64,000 nucleotides of DNA from Ramazzottius varieornatus. Its lineage: Eukaryota > Tardigrada > Eutardigrada > Parachela > Ramazzottiidae. The position numbers and the translations under genes are program-made. Positions within the stretch are counted from its first letter, which is position 1. Every line of letters starts with the position of its first letter. Under the pieces are notes generated by a model. That model had not been told where the DNA came from. It saw only the letters and a program-made list of their open reading frames with translations, and searched no databases. The stretch covers positions 3,293,267 to 3,357,266 of the forward strand of contig BDGG01000004.1 in assembly GCA_001949185.1 (NCBI GenBank). Direction: 5' to 3'. Of this stretch, positions 11,242 through 24,602 are shown piece by piece.

Positions 11242-14200
11242 ATGTCGTCTTTGTGGCCCGTGGAACCCAGTGGGGATTTTTGCATTCAGCAGTTTCGGAA
11301 ATCGTCGCTTGTAAAATGGGTATAATCAGTTTATGGTCTTATTTATTCCCATCTTTATTGCTTAATGGCTGAATGAGTGTGTTTTTTTCCAGGCACTGAT
11401 ATTCGCTAACCAGGACGCCGACCGAGACCCAGAGAGCCAGGGGAATATATGCAGCGTGGAATTTCTGCGAGACATCTTGCGGGAAATGTGAGTACACACC
11501 GCTATTGATGAAAATTACATTTCATCGCGTTAGTAGGACAGCTAAGGCTGGAGATTGCTGTGGGATATTTGCCGTGTTTGGTCGATAAGCACCGTTGCTT
11601 ACTCGGCTAGTCAAAACCGAAAGAAGGGAACCCCTGTTGCGAAAGCTTTCTCTGTCCAGCTGCGGTGTGCTGGACATCTGCTTGATGTTGATCGGGCCTG
11701 TAACAGCTTGGACGCTTGATGCGGCCCAGCCATGCGTTGTATAATTTGATTCCCCCTCTCCATTTTCCTGCAAGATTTCACATCCGTTCAAACGACTCCG
11801 AAGTCGTAACGGGTCAGATAGGAATTGTTGGTGGGCCTAAGGGGTAAAGATAGTCAGACAGATTTTTCGATGAGTCAAAAATCCAATAAGAAGGAAAGCT
11901 AGATGGGTCGTTAAAAAAAATGTGTGCAGAATGGTGAATTTACGATCATTCGGAAAGTGAAATACTAGCTCGTCAAGGTTTTTATTACCGGGTTCTTGGT
12001 TCCTTTTGACTTCCTCGTAGCGAGGCAAAAGGCAAAATCAATTGCAAACTGGGTCGTAGGATAAGTTGTTTCTGGCGTGGACCGCAATAAACATCCAGGC
12101 ATTGTTCGAGCAACGAAACCCGTCTTTAACAATCGAACTGAACAAACTTCCTGTTTGTGGTTAGGCGTGGGGTGTTATTAATTCACTGAAGGAAATGCAG
12201 AGTCCTTCGGACTTCGTTCGATCAAAGTATTGTCCGTGAAGACGCGTTGATTCTATTCGAGCGCTTTGCTCCGAACATGATAAAATAATTTTGGGCGGAA
12301 CTATATACAACCTTTGCTTTCTGTGGAAAATGTAAAACCCTGTGAAATTAGCACGATTAAATTTGGAATTTCAAACACGACAGTTTGGGGCTCTGGACGA
12401 GCTCTGTTTAATTGTATGAGTTACATGCGTTAACCTTGAGTCATACAGTCTGCGGCTATGAGGCAGGATTACCTTACCGGTGAATTATGAATCCAAAACC
12501 TGGTCTTGATTAATAACACTTGATGTACCTGGTACCGTAATGACCCAGTTCATGGTTTAATACTTAATCTTCTTATCTAAAACCACTCTTCAAAGTAGCC
12601 GACGGTCACTCCAAATCCGAGCCGACATGTGCATGGCCCACAAAGACCTTCGCTACTAACCTCAGATTAGAAGTTTATTCTTAATTCACTACGGCGTAAT
12701 CTGTTGCCTTTGTTTACTTGACTTCATGTAAACTGTAACGTACGGCATGAGAAAGTACTTGGTAGGGCAGTCGGTGAATCGATGGGGATCACCGGGGATT
12801 ATATCGTAAGGCTGCCTGACTGCTGTTTATACGAGCTCCTCCACCTCACGCTATGGTTATCTCTTCCATTTGTTGCAATCTGCATTCCGTAGGCTCTTAC
12901 GAGCTTACAACTTTATTTCGATGCCGCACAAGTAAAACAGTATTTCTAGTTCTAGCGAAAACAGCATTTTTAGGTAGGAAAAACTGGGTGATATACTGTC
13001 AGTTAGATAGATCTTTAAGTAGGTAGAATTTATTTCTGTCATCATTTGAGAATAGTTCCACGCGTCAAAGATACACGTGACACGGCAGCGAGATTTTATA
13101 ATGAGAGGAGTGAGATAAGAGAGTTTGCTCAGTGCTGTGGCGTTACTTGCTTAGTGATCCCAGCAGGTGACGGGTGAAGCGAAAAATGCATAAAATGCCA
13201 ATGATTGGCAAATAGAGAATGGCCGTCCAGTGTTAGCAGATCGTGATGTGCCCTTGATTTCTCCCAAGCTGTAGCGCACTCTTCACCAGCACAATAGTGT
13301 TGAGAAGGAGTGTGCGAGTGTGGCTGAGACATCCGGGGGTCAAGATCTCGCCAGCTGTAGTTTACATTCTTGCACACCGTCTACTTAATGACTGTCAAAA
13401 AGGTGAAGGTGAAAAAGGCGCCACTTTTTGTTGCGTAATTTTGCTCAAGAATTACATGGCTCGAAATTGAAAGGCGTGGACTTTGTTAGTGCGATGTTTA
13501 GTGCGGACAAGAACGTTTGTCCAATGTCCACTTCAGAACGATCAGATTGATGAGGGAATCAAGAACGACGGGGCGGTGAGAAGGTGGATGATACATATGG
13601 CAAATTGATACTCCAGCTGTAAACACAAATCTCCACTTTGAATTGTGGATATTGATGTATTCTTGGCTGTCGTTGCGATGAAGGGCGTATATTCGAATGT
13701 GTCATACAAGATTTTATCAAACAACATCAATCTTCAAGTCACAGCCAGCAAGACGCCGTCTAGACAGAACATTTTGACGAACCTTTACCTGTGTAGCTTA
13801 GTCATTTTCAGGTTTTCAAAAGTTCCCCAGAAAATACTCTATACGGGCGGTTAAGTTTGTCCTGTGGACCTGTGGTAATTTTTTTTGCCTTTCAGTAATT
13901 TCAAAATTATGTAGGATTTCCATTTACATGGTTGTCCACTATGAGCGAGGAACTATACTGGCGTTTAAGGTTATGCTCGGCGCTCGCCCAGGCACGATGG
14001 GCAAAGTATATCGAGCTAAACGGCTCGCAAGGACACGTCGGTGCGGAGAGCCAACGAATGGTCGTTTTCTGTTCAAATATGGACGTAGGATTCTCTGAGA
14101 TAGGATGCGTTATATCATACATAAAACTGTTGGCAAATATTAAATTTCAGCTGATCACGGGTGGAACAGATAGGGGCGAGAGACCTCATCTTATACTGCC

Positions 14201-17200
14201 ATATGATCTTACATCGCATTGATATTGAAAAACGGCGAGTAAGAACAGTTGACCAAACGCGAAAGTACAAAAGGACGCTAAATACGTAACTAATAAGAAC
14301 GTAAATTCCATGTGTTAATAATCGCTTTCTGTTTTACAGCGTATCGCAAGCCCGGTTGCCGCAGATATCCGAGTCGGACAGCACCGTAGCATGGCATGAA
14401 GATCCGGTTTTACAAAGACTGAGCGTTCTGGAGTGGATCGTTACCAACCTCCGCACATATTTCATGGTAAGTGGTGGTGGTGTATTTAATTTTCCTATAA
14501 AGATCCAAAACGACCTAGCCCGTTCACAGTAGCCTCACAGACGCCGGTTGTCTCGGACTTCCGCCGGAACAGTCGTTTCGAGCTGACCATTTCCTGGTTC
14601 TACGCTGTTGAGAAAGAGACGCACTGTCTATTTCACAACAATGTGTACCACGATTGTTTGGGAAAAATGGAGGGCAAAGTGAGGTTTCCGGTCGGTAAAC
14701 AGTTCGCGATCGACCGACCTTATCAGTCCGCGATTGCACCGCTGCCCAGCTGCGAAGAGTAGCCGATTATCAGGATAATTTCTCTTTATGATGGACCGCA
14801 AGGCGCTTTTATACTTGTTCGGTCTCGTCTGTGTGGTTCATATTTGCTTGCTTTCGGTCTATTTTAAATTTAATTTGTTTGCTTCCCGGGCCGCTTGTGC
14901 AGGGATGTGAGTAGGTCAGGGTCGGAACTGGGTTGAAGGTATCGACGGTAAACAGTCGGCAGGTGTTTCCCTGACAAAGTGGTCCAAGACCTCTTTTCTG
15001 CGCAGCAAACGTACGAAGGTTCTTCGATCGTTCTTTCGTGCTGTTGGCGACGAATTTGGATGAACGGTTAAGCTGAAGGATAAATTACGCTCGATATATG
15101 AATAACGCCCTGTGATCATCCATTATTGCCTATTTAAGTATTTCATTTTGCATATTAAATAGCCATGAGGCTTTGTTGACTGACGAGTCACGTTTCGACA
15201 GTATGGCGGAGATGAACTTTAATTCCATAAACGAGTCATTCTGCAGCTATGGTCAGCTTACCTGAGATCTTAGTGAGCAACTTGGGCACAAACCGTATTA
15301 TCATCCATCACTCTGACTCTTGTAGTGCCCAATTGATGACTTTCTAATTTGGCGGCTTGATTACAAACGTGATCAAAATAACGAACTCGATCAAGCAGTG
15401 ATATTTTTTGATATGCTTCAGGGTTTTCCCGTGAGACCACGTTGGGCATCGCTGACTTTTCACGTTCTGTGAACTTCGATATTCTAGATATTATTTCTAT
15501 CTGCCTGATTCAAACGCAGATGGAAGCTGGGCAGACAAACGTGCTTACGTGCAAGACCGCTTTTCCAAGTAGCGCGCATCCTACCAGCCTATAGTGACAA
15601 AAACGTGCGCCGCTTGAGATAACGATCTTGAACGTTTTCTTTCCCCAGCTCCCAAATCTTTCGAGATTTTGTCAGGAGCTTTAGCGGTATGATGCACGAG
15701 CGACCGTGGCTGAGGCCCTCGACCACGTAACGTTTCCTTGCGTCTTTCAAAATAGCCGCTGTAATGGGTTGTTGTGGCGGGTGGCTATGTTGTCTGCAGG
15801 ACAGGTTTTCGCCGAGGTCCAGTACGATACGCCAGTTTATTTGCGTAGAAGAGCCCACATGATAGATTGAGCGAGGAGGTAGCAATGATTTTATTACTGT
15901 GTACCGGCCTGTCGTGTTTTTTATCCGCCCTCTTTGTTCGCGATGACAATAAGGGTATCAAGCACTTTGGGAAAGATCGATGAAGCGATTACACCATGTG
16001 TGCTTTGTTAACTTCTGTTGGTCACCATCGCGATCGCCTTTGTTGTCCCGCACCGGATGGGTTATTAAATTGATAAAATATTGTTCGTCCAAACTTTGGT
16101 GAACGGACTGACTAGCGATCGGTGTCTCAACGAACTTCTATTATCAGTTTAGATACAACCTGCACGGCAATGCTTTCGTGTGCACGTCAGCATCAAAGTT
16201 AATCAGTTCCAAAGGATGGTTTCTAATCGCGTTAATAATTGCAGTAATTTGATTTGCTTCTAGACATTGCTTCCAAGGCTGCTGGACGTTCAGCGTACTT
16301 CGGTTCAGTTCCCAGTCTAATTATTTTTGACAGGTTTTCACGTCTTGACATATTTTGATGTACTATACACCGTTACGAATACCGTTAAGTTCGCAACTTT
16401 GCATTGTTCGGTGCCCCGGCTAACTTAAGCTTGTCCTCGTGTACCACGCTAGAACAGTTCTGTTTGACGGGTTGGTATGAGATAGGGTTTCCCCGCACGT
16501 GCGCCGGTTACTGTAAGGTCCTTGATGTTACGGTGTCGAGTTGTTCGAAGAGGTACCTGTGCTGTGGTAAGTGTAGTTCCAATATAGACCAAAGTAAAAA
16601 TGGCCATACTGTAAAGCAACAAGTGGAACTGATGGACAGCTTGAACTATCTTGACACGGACAGTGACGATGGAAGTGTGAAAAAACGCATCGCAAGCGTA
16701 GAGTAAAAAATTCCGATGTGCAGATGCATGCAGCTACAGCTTTTTTGCCGGGGAAGAACACAAGCGCTTTTTCCATTTCACTGTCGTATCTTTCTAGCCT
16801 GGTGACAAAAGCCGGTATTTTTTTGAAGTAGTAATTTTGCTGATGATACGGTTGTGCTTCCAAAGTGAGGCCATGCGCGGAAGACTGTGTTGATTCTTCT
16901 CACAGAGACAGCGCCCATCAATTACAAAATCTAAGTTCAAACAAGATATGCTCAACGCATCAAAGCACATGAATTATGAGTTCAAAATCTTACGTATTCC
17001 AAAGTCGATAAGTTTACACTGTGGACATTTGTCAGGTTCTAGTCACAAATCAAGACCATGGCGAGAACAAACCGACGTCTTCCGGCTCTCCCTCTTTGGG
17101 AACCAAAAGTCAAACGCCTTCACACGCTGAATGTCGAAATGGCGAAAGCTGATTTGTACATTGACACACTCAGAGTTACAGTGGAACCAAGAGGCAAACC

Positions 17201-20200
17201 TGCAAACTCGATTATTAAACGATTATGCTGTAAATTGGTTACGGCGAGGTTCCGTTTTGGATCTTCAGTTAAGCTTTTGGTTTTCAGTGTCATCTGTAGC
17301 CTTCCGGACTGTAATATTTTCCTTTTCTCAGGATGTTCTGGGTCAGATCATGATAATGCGATGTCCGGATATTCTCTTTATGTCCCAGTTCCCCGATGCC
17401 GGTACGTTGCAACACATATGGTACTTTTCCTCTTCGACAATGCACTCATCTGTGGTTCATGCTTGTACCACTTGACGGGTTTATCCGCTTACAGTACGGT
17501 CCGTGTCCGCCGTATCATGTAATGTCCTTATACTGTTGCAGATCACAGTGCCAAAGAAATGCGGAAACTGCTCCTATTAATTCTGGGCTTTGCTGTGCAA
17601 AGTGGGCGCAAGGAGCAGATTATCGAGCGGATTCAGAGCATGGAGGAAGATGCCCAGAAGGACATTGTCGAGTGCATCAAAGAGGTTTGTACAGCTGAGG
17701 TCGTTATTAATCAACAGCCATATGTTTCACGTCTTTGCACAAGCTCCTTGAGCTGGTTACCACTTGTAACGTTGACTCTTACACTGAATAGGTGACGGAT
17801 AATCCGGAACTTGTCGAGCTTACAGACCATAACGTTGTCGACGGTGAAGAGCCAGGCCTTCTTCGTATCACTCGCCAGCATGTGAAGAGTCTCCTCAGAG
17901 ACCGCGAAACCCTTATCAAGGTACGAGCTCGTAAAAACATACTCACAACCAAAATTAGCTGTCTCTGACATGTTATTATGATCTTTTACAGCTCGCGCTA
18001 TCGCTCTGGCGAGAAAAACGTGAAGTGCAACATCAGACTTTGAATGATCTGCACAAACGCGGAGGACTAACCTCGAGTCACCACTCTGTTGAGATAGCGG
18101 ACCACAAATCACAGATCCGAAAAATCACTCAAGAACTGTAAGCAAAAAGTATCCTTTTTGTCCACGATCTTGCACTCATCCATCAAGGTACTTTTCTGTA
18201 GGTACGATGTCGGAGAAGAACTCAAAGACTGCAAGGAAGAACTGAAGACTGCGTACTCCGCCCTTGATGTACTGAAGAACGAAAATACCGAGCTAAATAA
18301 AGAACGCGGGCTGGTGAAAGTTTACAGAGACGAACTGGACGTCCTTTACGAAAAAGTACGTTCATGATTTCAGTGGAAATTTTCCATGTCGGACACAAAA
18401 AGCTTTGGTGATTTCAAGCAAGTACCTTTGCAGGAGAAGCATTCGTTCAAGCTTGAGGCTGAGCTTTCTCGCTGCCGTGGCCAGCTCGTCGAGTTGGAGT
18501 ACCACAAAAACAGGATCGAAGAGCTGGAGCAAAACCTGCAACTGCTCAACGACACCAAGAACCTACTAGAGGCCCAGTTAGAGTCCGTACGGAAAAGAAC
18601 AGAGCTGATCCCTCAGCTGGAGAAAGACTTGTCCTTGGTGCGGTCCAACTTGCAGGACGCCTTGCTGGACAATAACGTCCAAGGTGATCAGCTGAAAGAC
18701 CTAGAGATCAAGAACGCGCAGCTGTCCTTGGAGCTACAGAGGTTTCAACGACGCAGCGATGCAGATGGCGCTGTCGACGGAGAAGAACACGGTGATTCCG
18801 GTGACAGTTAACTTTTTCCGTAGTCTACACGGTTCTGTGCTGTAAGTGCTGTATTTTCCTTAGACAATCTTCAAACTGGACTGTCGCTATCCGATCAGCT
18901 GCAAGAAAGCCTGCTGTCCAAAGTACTTCGCTTGGAAGGCGAGAACGAAAAGCTAACAGCCGCGTTGAAGGCAGGAGACTACTATAACGCTGCGTGTCGC
19001 CACTGCTCCGAGAAAGATTCCGCTGTGAGCACCTTACATACCGAAGATGCCTTCAGCTCGAGTTCTTCGGCAGAGACAGACCGCGACCGCCATCTCGAAG
19101 ACAACTCCGACCACGCATCTCACGAGTTCCTAAACTACATTCCTGATAAGCTCAGCACCCAACCTCGAAGCAGCGAGGACTCGGATATGCAATACCTGAA
19201 AGAGCAGAACGCTTACCTCAAGGCGGAAGTAGCTGCGCTGAGGGGAACCGTCCAGCAGTATGAGAAGCTGGAAGTGAAACTCGCGGAAAGCCGCCACAGC
19301 GAAGTGCTTGCCAAAAGACAGCTTTACGAGGCTGAAGAAAGAATACGCGATTTGAAGGAACAGGAAAGGCTTGCCGAAAGCGAGAAACTAAAAGTGAGTC
19401 TTGCAGCTGAATGGTACCAGAAACCTTTTCTTGATACCATATGGTAGCTGCCAGTTATTCCATCTGTATGGTAGGTCAGCAAGCTACAAGACGAAGTGCA
19501 GTGTCTGCGGACGGAGAAAGACATTCAAGAAACCAAAAACCAAGCACTGCAAGAGGAACATCGGAATAACGACCAAGAGTTGAAGAGGCTGAATCGGGTT
19601 TGTCAGAACAAAGAACTCGCCTTAGTGGAACTGCAAAAGACCTTGGACGAGGTCGAAGTGTCCCTCCTTGCAGCACATGAGAAAGCCCAACAGAGTTCAA
19701 TAACAGCCGAAAAGGTTGCCGCTCTTGAAGCTCAGCAGAGTTTGTGGACACAAGAAGTAGAGCTCTCTTCGTCGAACATAGCCGAACTGGAAGACCAGCT
19801 GAGTAAGCAGAAACAGCTCTCAACGAAGGACCGACAGTGCTTGGACCAGGTGGTCAAATTCCTTTCTCAGACTGGTGTGGTCTTCCCGGACAACTTTGAA
19901 AGGCTTGAAGGAGCTGAGAAAGGGGCAGCTCTGAATGACATCCTGTCCGAGGTAGTAGCCAGATCCGAACAGCAAGCTCTCGCGATGAGCCATGACGTTA
20001 TTAGGTCCGAGCTGGAAATCCTGAGGAAAGAACATGAGTTGCTGAAGAAGAGCCACGAACAGGACGTGCTGAGAGTTCGAGGAAATCCACCAGGTGACTT
20101 CATCAAACGAAAGCATAAATTTTACAAAACTATACTTTTCACATTATAAGCTGTGTTGTATACATAATCATGTACTAATCTAGTTATTGTGAAATTTAGG

Positions 20201-22609
20201 TCCTTCCAGCATATCGATTGAAGCGACCTGCACAAGCGCAGAGCTGGAGAAGGTCCGGACATTGGAAACGGAAGTTGATAGTCTGAAGCGAAAGCTGTCT
20301 GAGACCACTTCCCTGTTGTCCTCAGCCAGGTCCCAGGAAGAAAGGCTGGCTTCAGCTAAGCGTACTCTCCAAACTGACTGCAGCCATCTGGAAAGCCAGA
20401 ATGCGAGTCTGCGAGCCGAAGTACGATCCTTCCAGTCCCAGAATAGTGATTTGAAGTCTAGGCTAAAGTCCCAAGAGAAGAAGACCGAGAGTTTAATCAA
20501 GGCTATAGAGAAGTCCCAAGAAGCCCACAGCTCCGTCATTGCGGACCACGAAATGCTCCAGAAGTTTCATGCAGAATTGAACGAAGATTACGAGAAGCTG
20601 GTGAAAGAGTTCGGCGTCACGAAGAGTAACAACAAGAAGCTGACGCTGGATTTGGACATTGCGCGACAAGAAGTGGCCAAAGCTGAACGAGACGCTGCGG
20701 AAAGACCACGGCGGGATTCGGATAGAGTGAGGCTGGAAAGACTGCAGAGGCTGGAGAAGGAGTACGAGAGCCTGCAGACGGAGAATGAGGTCCTTCGGAA
20801 GAATAACCGCAAGCTGGGTGATAGTTACCGCGTCCTGACCGAAACCACCCAGACCCAAGTAACGGAAATCAATCAGCTCAAACTGGAAAAGATCGAGTAT
20901 GAAGGAATGGTATATGACTGTAAGAATCAAGTGCAAAACAAGGAAATCGAAGCTGACAAACATACCGAGGTAACTACATAGAGAGAAAATGTCTCGTGAC
21001 GTCATCGCGGAATAACGTCACAGCGAAATGATTTTATTTCCTTGATATCATAGTATTCATGTCTAACTTGAGTTACAAAAGTAGCAACGTTCGCTGTACT
21101 GCCTGTTTTTGAAGGGACAATTCTTCTTTTACAGATTCTTCTTGGTATCATCGCTGCTCTCGAAGACGACAAGCGGTCTATTGCAGCTGCCATGGAACGT
21201 CTGATCTCTCAATACGATGAGATTTTCACGCTGTCGTGGAGGGAGATGCAAAGCGAACGAAAGGAGTTACAGTAAGTACAGTACGAGTAGTAGTAGACAC
21301 TGTTACAGACGACCGTGTACATGTATCAGGAAGTACGGTATAGTTAACATAGTGTCACTGGTTTTCACTCTTTAGGGACAAGCTACAAGCGCTGAACACC
21401 CAGAAAGAGCTGCTCATCCAAAAGCTCTATGACACGTTCAAGAGTACGGAAGCTCGGCGTCGGAGTATGGGCTTCCTTAAGCGGGTTCGAAGAGCGGCGG
21501 AAGAACTAGTAGGTCGCAGCCGTAGTCGGTCTCGAACACGTGGCGCCATCAGTCCCTCTGACAGCATGGCCGACTCTTCATCCGTAGAGTCCAACGGAGG
21601 ATCCGAGCAAAAAAGTACACAGTTTGAAAAATTTTCTTTATTTATAAGAGAAATTTTGTGTCAGGATGAGCAAGCTTATTTTCCTGTAGGAAACCCAGTG
21701 CATTCCAAGAGTTTGTATTCCTTGAAGAGCAGCAAGAACCTAACTCGAGACAGCCTGCCATCGAGTTATTCTTCGGACGATCTCCGCAAGCAGAGCTCGA
21801 GCGCTTCTTCGGCCTGTATCTCCCCGACTGAAATGTCCACCTCGGGTCGACCTCTCGACAGCACAGATGGCAGGACGCCTTCCGTCACCCCACAAGATGG
21901 CGCCAAATGTCTGTCGACTTCGTCGGACATGTCGTCGTCCTTCCATCGGGTGGGCTCACGGCGAGGTGTTTACGAACCTTCGCACTACGCCACTGTCGTA
22001 GTCCATCACAAAGCCATCAACTCTTCAACACCACCAACAGCACAGCCGGTGATGACCACCAAGTCGGACAAGAAGAACTGTTGTACCTCTTACGGTGGCT
22101 ACCACGACTGTTCCATGCTGAATCACGCGCGCCTTTCCACCACCAGTGCCCTGACGAATAACTCACCTACTCCGTCCATACTTCGAAACAGCGCTACCGA
22201 CTCTTCCGATAAACGCGTAGTTAAAGCCCAGCCTCATTCTCTCGTGAACGGGACGAGCAGCCCAGGTCTGGATGAACTGAATAAACGCGCCATCAGAACA
22301 CCCACAGTATCCAGGTACCGTAACGCAGAAAGCAGTGTTTTTGAAGTCTGGCTAATTGTTGTATTGATTTGCAGGATGAGTTCGGTTTCGGACACCAACA
22401 GAGACCAGTTGACGCCCACTCGGTCCATGCCTACTCCAGTGGACCAGCACGTTTCCTCTTCACCTTCACAGCAGGGTTCTATGGTCTATGCGGCGAGGCG
22501 TTACTTGACGCCAACAGGGAACTCGGTCAGCAGTCCGCTGAATGCTTCTTCTCCCCTCAAGACAATCGACGGAAATGCGGAAGCTTGGTTTGAATATGGT
22601 TGTGTCTGA
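11242..22609 (+). CDS. ccdc88: Hook-domain coiled-coil protein of the CCDC88 family, Daple-like
   Basis: CCDC88 proteins (girdin, Daple) link microtubules or actin to signalling and planar polarity; Daple binds Dishevelled. Exons: 11242-11319, 11393-11487, 14340-14466, 17332-17401, 17542-17684, 17792-17920, 17992-18137, 18202-18355, 18434-18791 (or -18800), 18864-19393, 19475-20093, 20200-20969, 21135-21271, 21376-22314, 22375-22609, about 1509 residues. The Hook domain holds FRKSSLVKW, PDILFMSQFPDA and RKLLLLILGFAVQSGRKEQ. A long coiled coil follows (about residues 250-1130), then a Ser/Thr-rich tail. The protein ends WFEYGCV, like the Dishevelled-binding PDZ ligand of Daple, which favours CCDC88C over girdin. 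I do not see the G-alpha-binding (GBA) motif of vertebrate family members. The last intron (60 nt) is in frame and would otherwise read through. Introns 2 and 3 are about 2.85 kb each, far longer than the rest. Confidence 0.93.
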
Positions 22610-23662
22610 TTAGGTTCGTCGATGGAGCGATATTGTTACAAATGCATGAAACGGTGCGAACTTCCGGACGCTCTTTTTGGTCTGAAGCTTTTACACTGAG
22701 ATGAGAATGTGATTGATCTGATGCCAGAATGTTCCTGAGGAACCCTTTTTTGTTTTCAAACACTTTCACTAGTGATACGATAGCAGTTATCTTTATTTCT
22801 AGGTCCATTAGCGGATTCTTGTAGTTAATTTGCAGGAAGAGCCTGGACCTTTGTATAAAAGCTAACCGTGTTACTTTTATTTTTTTTTAGTGTCTCGTAA
22901 CCGAAGCTTCTCGTAGTAGTTCCGCGTTTAGAACTGAATACTGGGTTGGAATTTGCCTCTGCAAAGTTTGTACCGGGACTAATTGCAGTTCATACCGCCA
23001 ACATGTTTTTCCACCGGGTCAGAACACAGATTTTGTCAACGCGGAGAAAGCCCCAGATGCGAAAATTTAATACCTGTTCGGGATTCAATGATCAAGCGTA
23101 CATACCTCTCATAGATTCTGTCGGTGAGAAGGACCTTCCAGTGGCTTCTTAGCACAAATAGGAACAGGCTTCCGAGCAGCAGCTCTAATCGATCGTTAAG
23201 GTAGTTAGCGGTGTAGTCTAGAAGACTGCCGCCTCGAGCGTGATCATCTGTCATCTTATTGTCAACAACTGCGCTTATGCTCGAAAGAGAAAATATGGTC
23301 GCCGTCGATGATCAGGTCAACTTTTGCCAACCGAATATGTCTTGTGACAGCCACTAATAATTGCACTTGACAGTGCAGGTATGGATATGCGTACAGCAAT
23401 ACAGTCTTTGCAGTGTTTGGTAGAGTAAAAGTTCTTGTCCATGCCCACATGCCATATTGAATGTCAAATCGAAACGATTTGTTCCCGTCAGTTTATGGTA
23501 CTCGAACCTCGATCAGCACCGTCACGAATTTTATGAGAATTTGCCTTGTAGCTTCGTAAGCATCGTCATAAACGATAGACTTGATCACAAATCTTTCGTT
23601 GAGGTCTTTCCGCCCAACTTTCTTGTCTTGATTACTGCTGCTCCTTGCTTATAATCTACCCA
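22610..23662. other. Intergenic region CCDC88 to HLX-like gene
   Basis: About 1 kb holding the CCDC88 3' UTR and the upstream region of the homeobox gene. A very long pyrimidine tract ending in AG at 22871-22890 looks like a 3' splice acceptor. It would fit a 5' UTR exon of the homeobox gene or a trans-splice acceptor, but there is no direct evidence for either. Confidence 0.35.
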
Positions 23663-24602
23663 ATGGACAAGCTGAAAACAGTCAAATCTATACCCTTGAA
23701 GTTTGGCATCGATGAGATACTGAATATTCATGAGGACGAACGGCAAAGACCCACATCTGCCTTTGCTGGCGAACAGCAAGATGATCATAGTTATGGTGAT
23801 GACGTCAAGAAGGATATCGCCCATATATACGGCCGTCAGATTACCTTTCCGGCGCCTGTGCACCTTTTTCAGCTGTATTCGAAGAGCTGCGCAGAATTCT
23901 GGAATGCTAGCAGAGGTCTTTCCGTGGCCTGTCCTCCAAGCAAGCGCTCTTATTCAGCCTGATTAATATTTGAAAACTATAAATTACAAAAAAAGGTTCC
24001 GGTCAGATTGCTATAATTTGGAAGCGACTAGAGCTTTATTATTTCATATCTGAATACATGAGTGAATCCAACTTCTGACCACGACGAAAGGTCATCCATA
24101 ATGTTTTTGCTTTTCAGTCACAGCATACGACCAATATGACTCGATGCGTCCTATCGGTCCGCAGATGCCCTCCATCGTACAAAGAGTTCCTCTGTCCGTC
24201 TCGTTCCGGAAAGATGCCTCCGCGGACCAAACGGCCGACAACCCAACAGTAGCTATCCGGTCCGGAAAACGGAAAAAGTCTTGGACACGCGCCGTGTTCT
24301 CCAGCCTCCAAAGGAAAGGTCTAGAGCGCAGTTTCACAGCACAGCAGTACATCAGCAAAAAGGACCGTCGAAAGCTCGCCGCCACTTTAGGATTATCTGA
24401 TGCCCAGGTACCCATCTGTAACGTCCCTTGTCGGCAACTGTTTTACTACTTTATTCTCTCACCTTTTCTTCTTCCGCTTTCCTGTAATTGTAAAATGGAC
24501 AAAACAGCTTACCGAGTTTGTCGTCTACAGGTTAGAATTTGGTACGCCAACCGAAGAATGAAAGCCAAGAAGGTCCTCACGAACAAACCCGAAGAGTGCT
24601 GA
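23663..24602 (+). CDS. hlx: HLX/H2.0-type homeodomain transcription factor
   Basis: Three exons (23663-23915, 24118-24407, 24531-24602) encode 204 residues. Near the start is LKFGIDEILN, an eh1-like Groucho-binding motif that matches the internal eh1 of vertebrate HLX. The homeodomain (about residues 138-197) begins KKSWTRAVFSSLQRKGLE, with SDAQ at the end of exon 2, as in HLX. Helix 3 is unusual: VRIWYANRRMKAKK instead of the WFQNRRMKW consensus, so position 49 is Tyr and the specificity residue 50 is Ala, while W48, N51, R52 and R53 are kept. The protein ends only seven residues after the homeodomain. The start is the first ATG in the frame. DBX is the nearest alternative, but the SW-x-RAVFS and FGIDxIL pair points to HLX. 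Confidence 0.85.

Noticed and set aside
20493-21005. A 170-codon minus-strand open frame
   Set aside because: It lies opposite the CCDC88 coiled-coil exon. Regular coiled-coil codons often leave the opposite strand open, and the protein resembles nothing.
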